In this document: positions 61,701-64,000 of the stretch, in pieces
How positions within the stretch are numbered: the first letter of the stretch is position 1
Layout: every line of letters starts with the position of its first letter
Assembly (NCBI RefSeq): GCF_024139115.2
Contig: NC_085141.1
Coordinates: 175,906,994 to 175,970,993, forward strand
Origin: Armigeres subalbatus
Lineage: Eukaryota; Arthropoda; Insecta; Diptera; Culicidae
Length of the DNA: 64,000 nt
Reading direction: 5' to 3'
The notes under the pieces: model-generated
What the model was told of the DNA's origin: nothing
Databases searched by the model: none
What the model saw: the letters and a program-made list of their open reading frames with translations, nothing else
Position numbers and translations under genes: made by a program

Positions 61701-62254
61701 ATGAATTTTTCGGATCACTATAAGCTCATGCTTCAGGCACATACAATTTTAAAATTATTCAGAGCAACTTCACCACAATCTGCCAGATGTATTGGAGCCC
61801 TTAAAAAAGTTTTTGTTACATTATTTGCACAAATCTCATACAATTGCATCATATTGAATAGCTCTGTGCATACGGGCTGTTAAACATACTATTAAATCTC
61901 CAAATATGACCAGTTTCATATATCACTGCCTAAAATAACGCTTTTGGGCCACCTAGTTTTGTCAACCATAAAAAGGAGGGAGGGTTTGCATGTGTCTAAA
62001 AGTACAACTATTCCCCTTGATTTTAGTGAAAATTCCGAGTAAAAACTCTCAAAACCTCAGAGATTTATGGTTTTCAAAATTAAAAGTTATATATATAAAA
62101 AAAAATAATATGATATAAAACAAGAGATTTCTAAACAATAAACAATATGATTTCTAAGAGCAACCGTTTCTGGGATACAACAGTTTAAAAATAAATTACA
62201 CCGATTTTTTATTTCCCGTTTTTTCCTCGAATGTTTTTCGAATCTATTTAACAT
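61701..62254. other. Unassigned sequence
   Basis: AT-rich with nothing recognised. Confidence 0.4.
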
Positions 62255-63164
62255 ACACGGTGAAACTCAGAAACTCATTAATGAGTAAAAAAGTACTCTT
62301 TTTGAGATGTTATATGTAGCTGTCAAAAAATGAGGGAAAATTTAAAACTTTAAATGGGTGAAAAAATACCCATTTTAAGAATGGAATTCTGGTTCAAACA
62401 TGAATATTATATACCCACAAATGGGTGAAAAAACACTTAGGAAGAGATTGTTAGTCCGATTGCCACAATGTTTGATTTTTTAAAGTTTTAAGTTATTCCT
62501 TTTATGTGCCTTGAAATAAGGATAACAAACGGTTTCATCTTAACAAGTAAGTATTTGTTAACGTATTAAATATTGTTGCTTATTAATGTTCGATGTTTTT
62601 AGCTAGTACAAATGATATCACGGATGAGATAGCCAAAATGCATTGAGCGCCTGCCGAACACCACAAGAGGTGTGAGAACAGCCTATATGGACCATCGTGC
62701 GGATATTGTTCCCGGTATTCTTAGACCCTTCGAGAACGACGAATATGTATAAGCAAACGTATTTGGAGACGACGGGATTTCGGAATTTTTGTTACTTTAC
62801 ATGTGTACCTAACCTATTTTTCAATGTTAAGTCAATTTAAAGTTTCTATTATTATGATATTGGCATTTTTCAAATAAACTATGTTGATTCAAATATGTTA
62901 TTTGTTTTCCACTGATAACTGAAAAAATATGCTACTGATTACAGGTTTTCCCAAGAAAAATCCGTTCCCTAAAGTGGGTATTTTTCACCCATTCCTGGGA
63001 AAGTTGATAGTTTTAGAATGGGTAAAAAAGCTACATTTTTTGACGTAAACCGTCTTTACTCATTAATGAGTAAATCAATGTTTACTCATTTTATGAGTAG
63101 ATCCACTTATTCCCCAAAATGAGTGAAATTTTACTCTTTAATGAGTTTATGAAGTTATCCGTGT
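62255..63164. mobile_element. Palindrome-rich non-autonomous element
   Basis: Ends ACACGGTGAAACTCAGAAAC, TCATTAATGAGTAAAA and, inverted, TTTTACTCTTTAATGAGTTT, ATGAAGTTATCCGTGT. Near both ends are self-complementary motifs: ACTCATTAATGAGT, ATGGGTGAAAAAATACCCAT (62,355), AATGGGTAAAAAAGC and CTCATTAATGAG (63,059). 910 bp. There is no clear target duplication and no transposase. Confidence 0.6.
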
Positions 63165-64000
63165 AGTATCAAATTTTACTGCAATCGTCGAAATTTATTG
63201 ACTAAAATGTTAGTATTGGAGTATTGTCAGCATCTTTTATCTGCCAAAAGATACGTAGAGGTCTCCATAACCGTATGGTGCCCACAACCGATCCGAACTT
63301 TATTTATGAAAATTTTGCATTTTTTTAACGGAAAAGATTGATAAAAAAAAATTATAACGAAGGAAAATTTTGTTATTATAATTGCAATTTTTACTTTTGA
63401 TAGTGTTAATATATTTTCGATTCTTTTAAAATTCTTTTAAATTTATGGGAATTTAGCATCACTTGGGAAAATTTTATATTTTTGATGTTGCCCAACCCTC
63501 ATTACTTTATGGACTAATTCCTTTTTTGGGAAATATCTCATTTTTAAAGGAGTTTTTGTTTTATTCAAATGTTTATCATCATTAAGTGGCAAATGATTCA
63601 ATTTGCTGGAGAGTTTCGGAGTTTATTTATAAAAGCATTGCTAAATGATTTGGCCACGTATCAAATTTTAGATTATGATTGAACACACTATATTTTCTTG
63701 TAAGACGTTGATCAACGTTGTTGATTTGCAATCGAAAAATGAAAAAAGTCCATATTAAGCAAAGCAATGATTGGTCTCCTTTGCAGCTTTGTTTATGAGA
63801 AATTTGCTTAATGTTACTACTTTTCCTGATTTTGTTGGCCCTTTGATTGTAATAATCATCGAGTGATTCATTAATTATGAACAATTATTTCTCGATAGCA
63901 AGTCCGATGACATGGACGAAATCAAGTCAACAGATGCAAAAATGATCAAAAATAAAGATTGCTCAGAGTAACTTCACCGGAGGCTACTGTATCCTGTTTA
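63165..64000. other. AT-rich intergenic sequence
   Basis: A minus-strand frame of 85 codons (63,884-63,627) has no recognised domain. Nothing else seen to the end of the window. Confidence 0.4.

Noticed and set aside
1..64000. CRISPR array, bacterial operon, rRNA or phage features
   Set aside because: Repeats here lack the short uniform repeat/unique spacer pattern; LINEs, introns and SINEs show the DNA is from an animal genome. No rRNA sequence was recognised.

Overview
This window is eukaryotic, AT-rich intergenic DNA packed with transposable elements. It most likely comes from a culicine mosquito, probably Aedes. The evidence is several RTE-clade retrotransposon copies of the JAM1 type, Feilai-like tRNA-derived SINEs, dense palindromic MITEs and Helitron-like pieces. 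No long intact host gene is visible. Family names come from recognising motifs and termini; no database was searched.

Layout. 1-5.8 kb: LINE remnants (RTE 3' end, Jockey-type C-terminus, a reverse transcriptase scrap) and degenerate simple repeats, including a GCCGAA-rich array. 6.6-9.2 kb: a minus-strand RTE copy broken by a 459-bp hAT-like MITE with an 8-bp target duplication. 9.2-15.7 kb: foldbacks, a 1.1-kb hAT-like element, a SINE and an hAT terminus. 15.7-24.3 kb: a large inverted duplication. Each arm has an RTE endonuclease fragment, a palindromic MITE and a small two-exon cassette; the left arm also holds a 1.7-kb insert with a 200-bp composite satellite between 265-bp direct repeats. 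The spacer holds a foldback, two Helitron-like units and a dead hAT transposase. 24.2-26.4 kb: a 2.1-kb non-autonomous element with TTGTC-rich ends, inserted into an RTE copy that resumes at 26.36 kb and runs to 27.84 kb. 28-34 kb: MITEs, a possible small membrane protein ORF and sparse unassigned DNA. 34-38 kb: a LINE tail with RNase H, a TA-flanked MITE and an RTE copy with a destroyed catalytic motif. 40.5-43.6 kb: the most complete RTE, with both ends and a 15-bp target duplication. 44-52.3 kb: MITEs, nested retroposons with 18- and 19-bp target duplications, a SINE and a second LINE type. 53.0-53.85 kb: the best host-gene candidate, a short spliced transcript model ending in a 45-residue single-pass membrane ORF. 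54-64 kb: Helitron-like pieces, nested foldback and hAT-like elements, a 150-bp tandem array and a 0.9-kb palindrome-rich element.

The genes do not form a pathway. What can be read is insertion history: nested insertions, target duplications and loss of catalytic residues. The parts most worth following are the 8.5-kb inverted repeat with its triplicated exon cassette, the 45-residue ORF at 53.66 kb, and the MITE families with arrays of short motifs near their ends.
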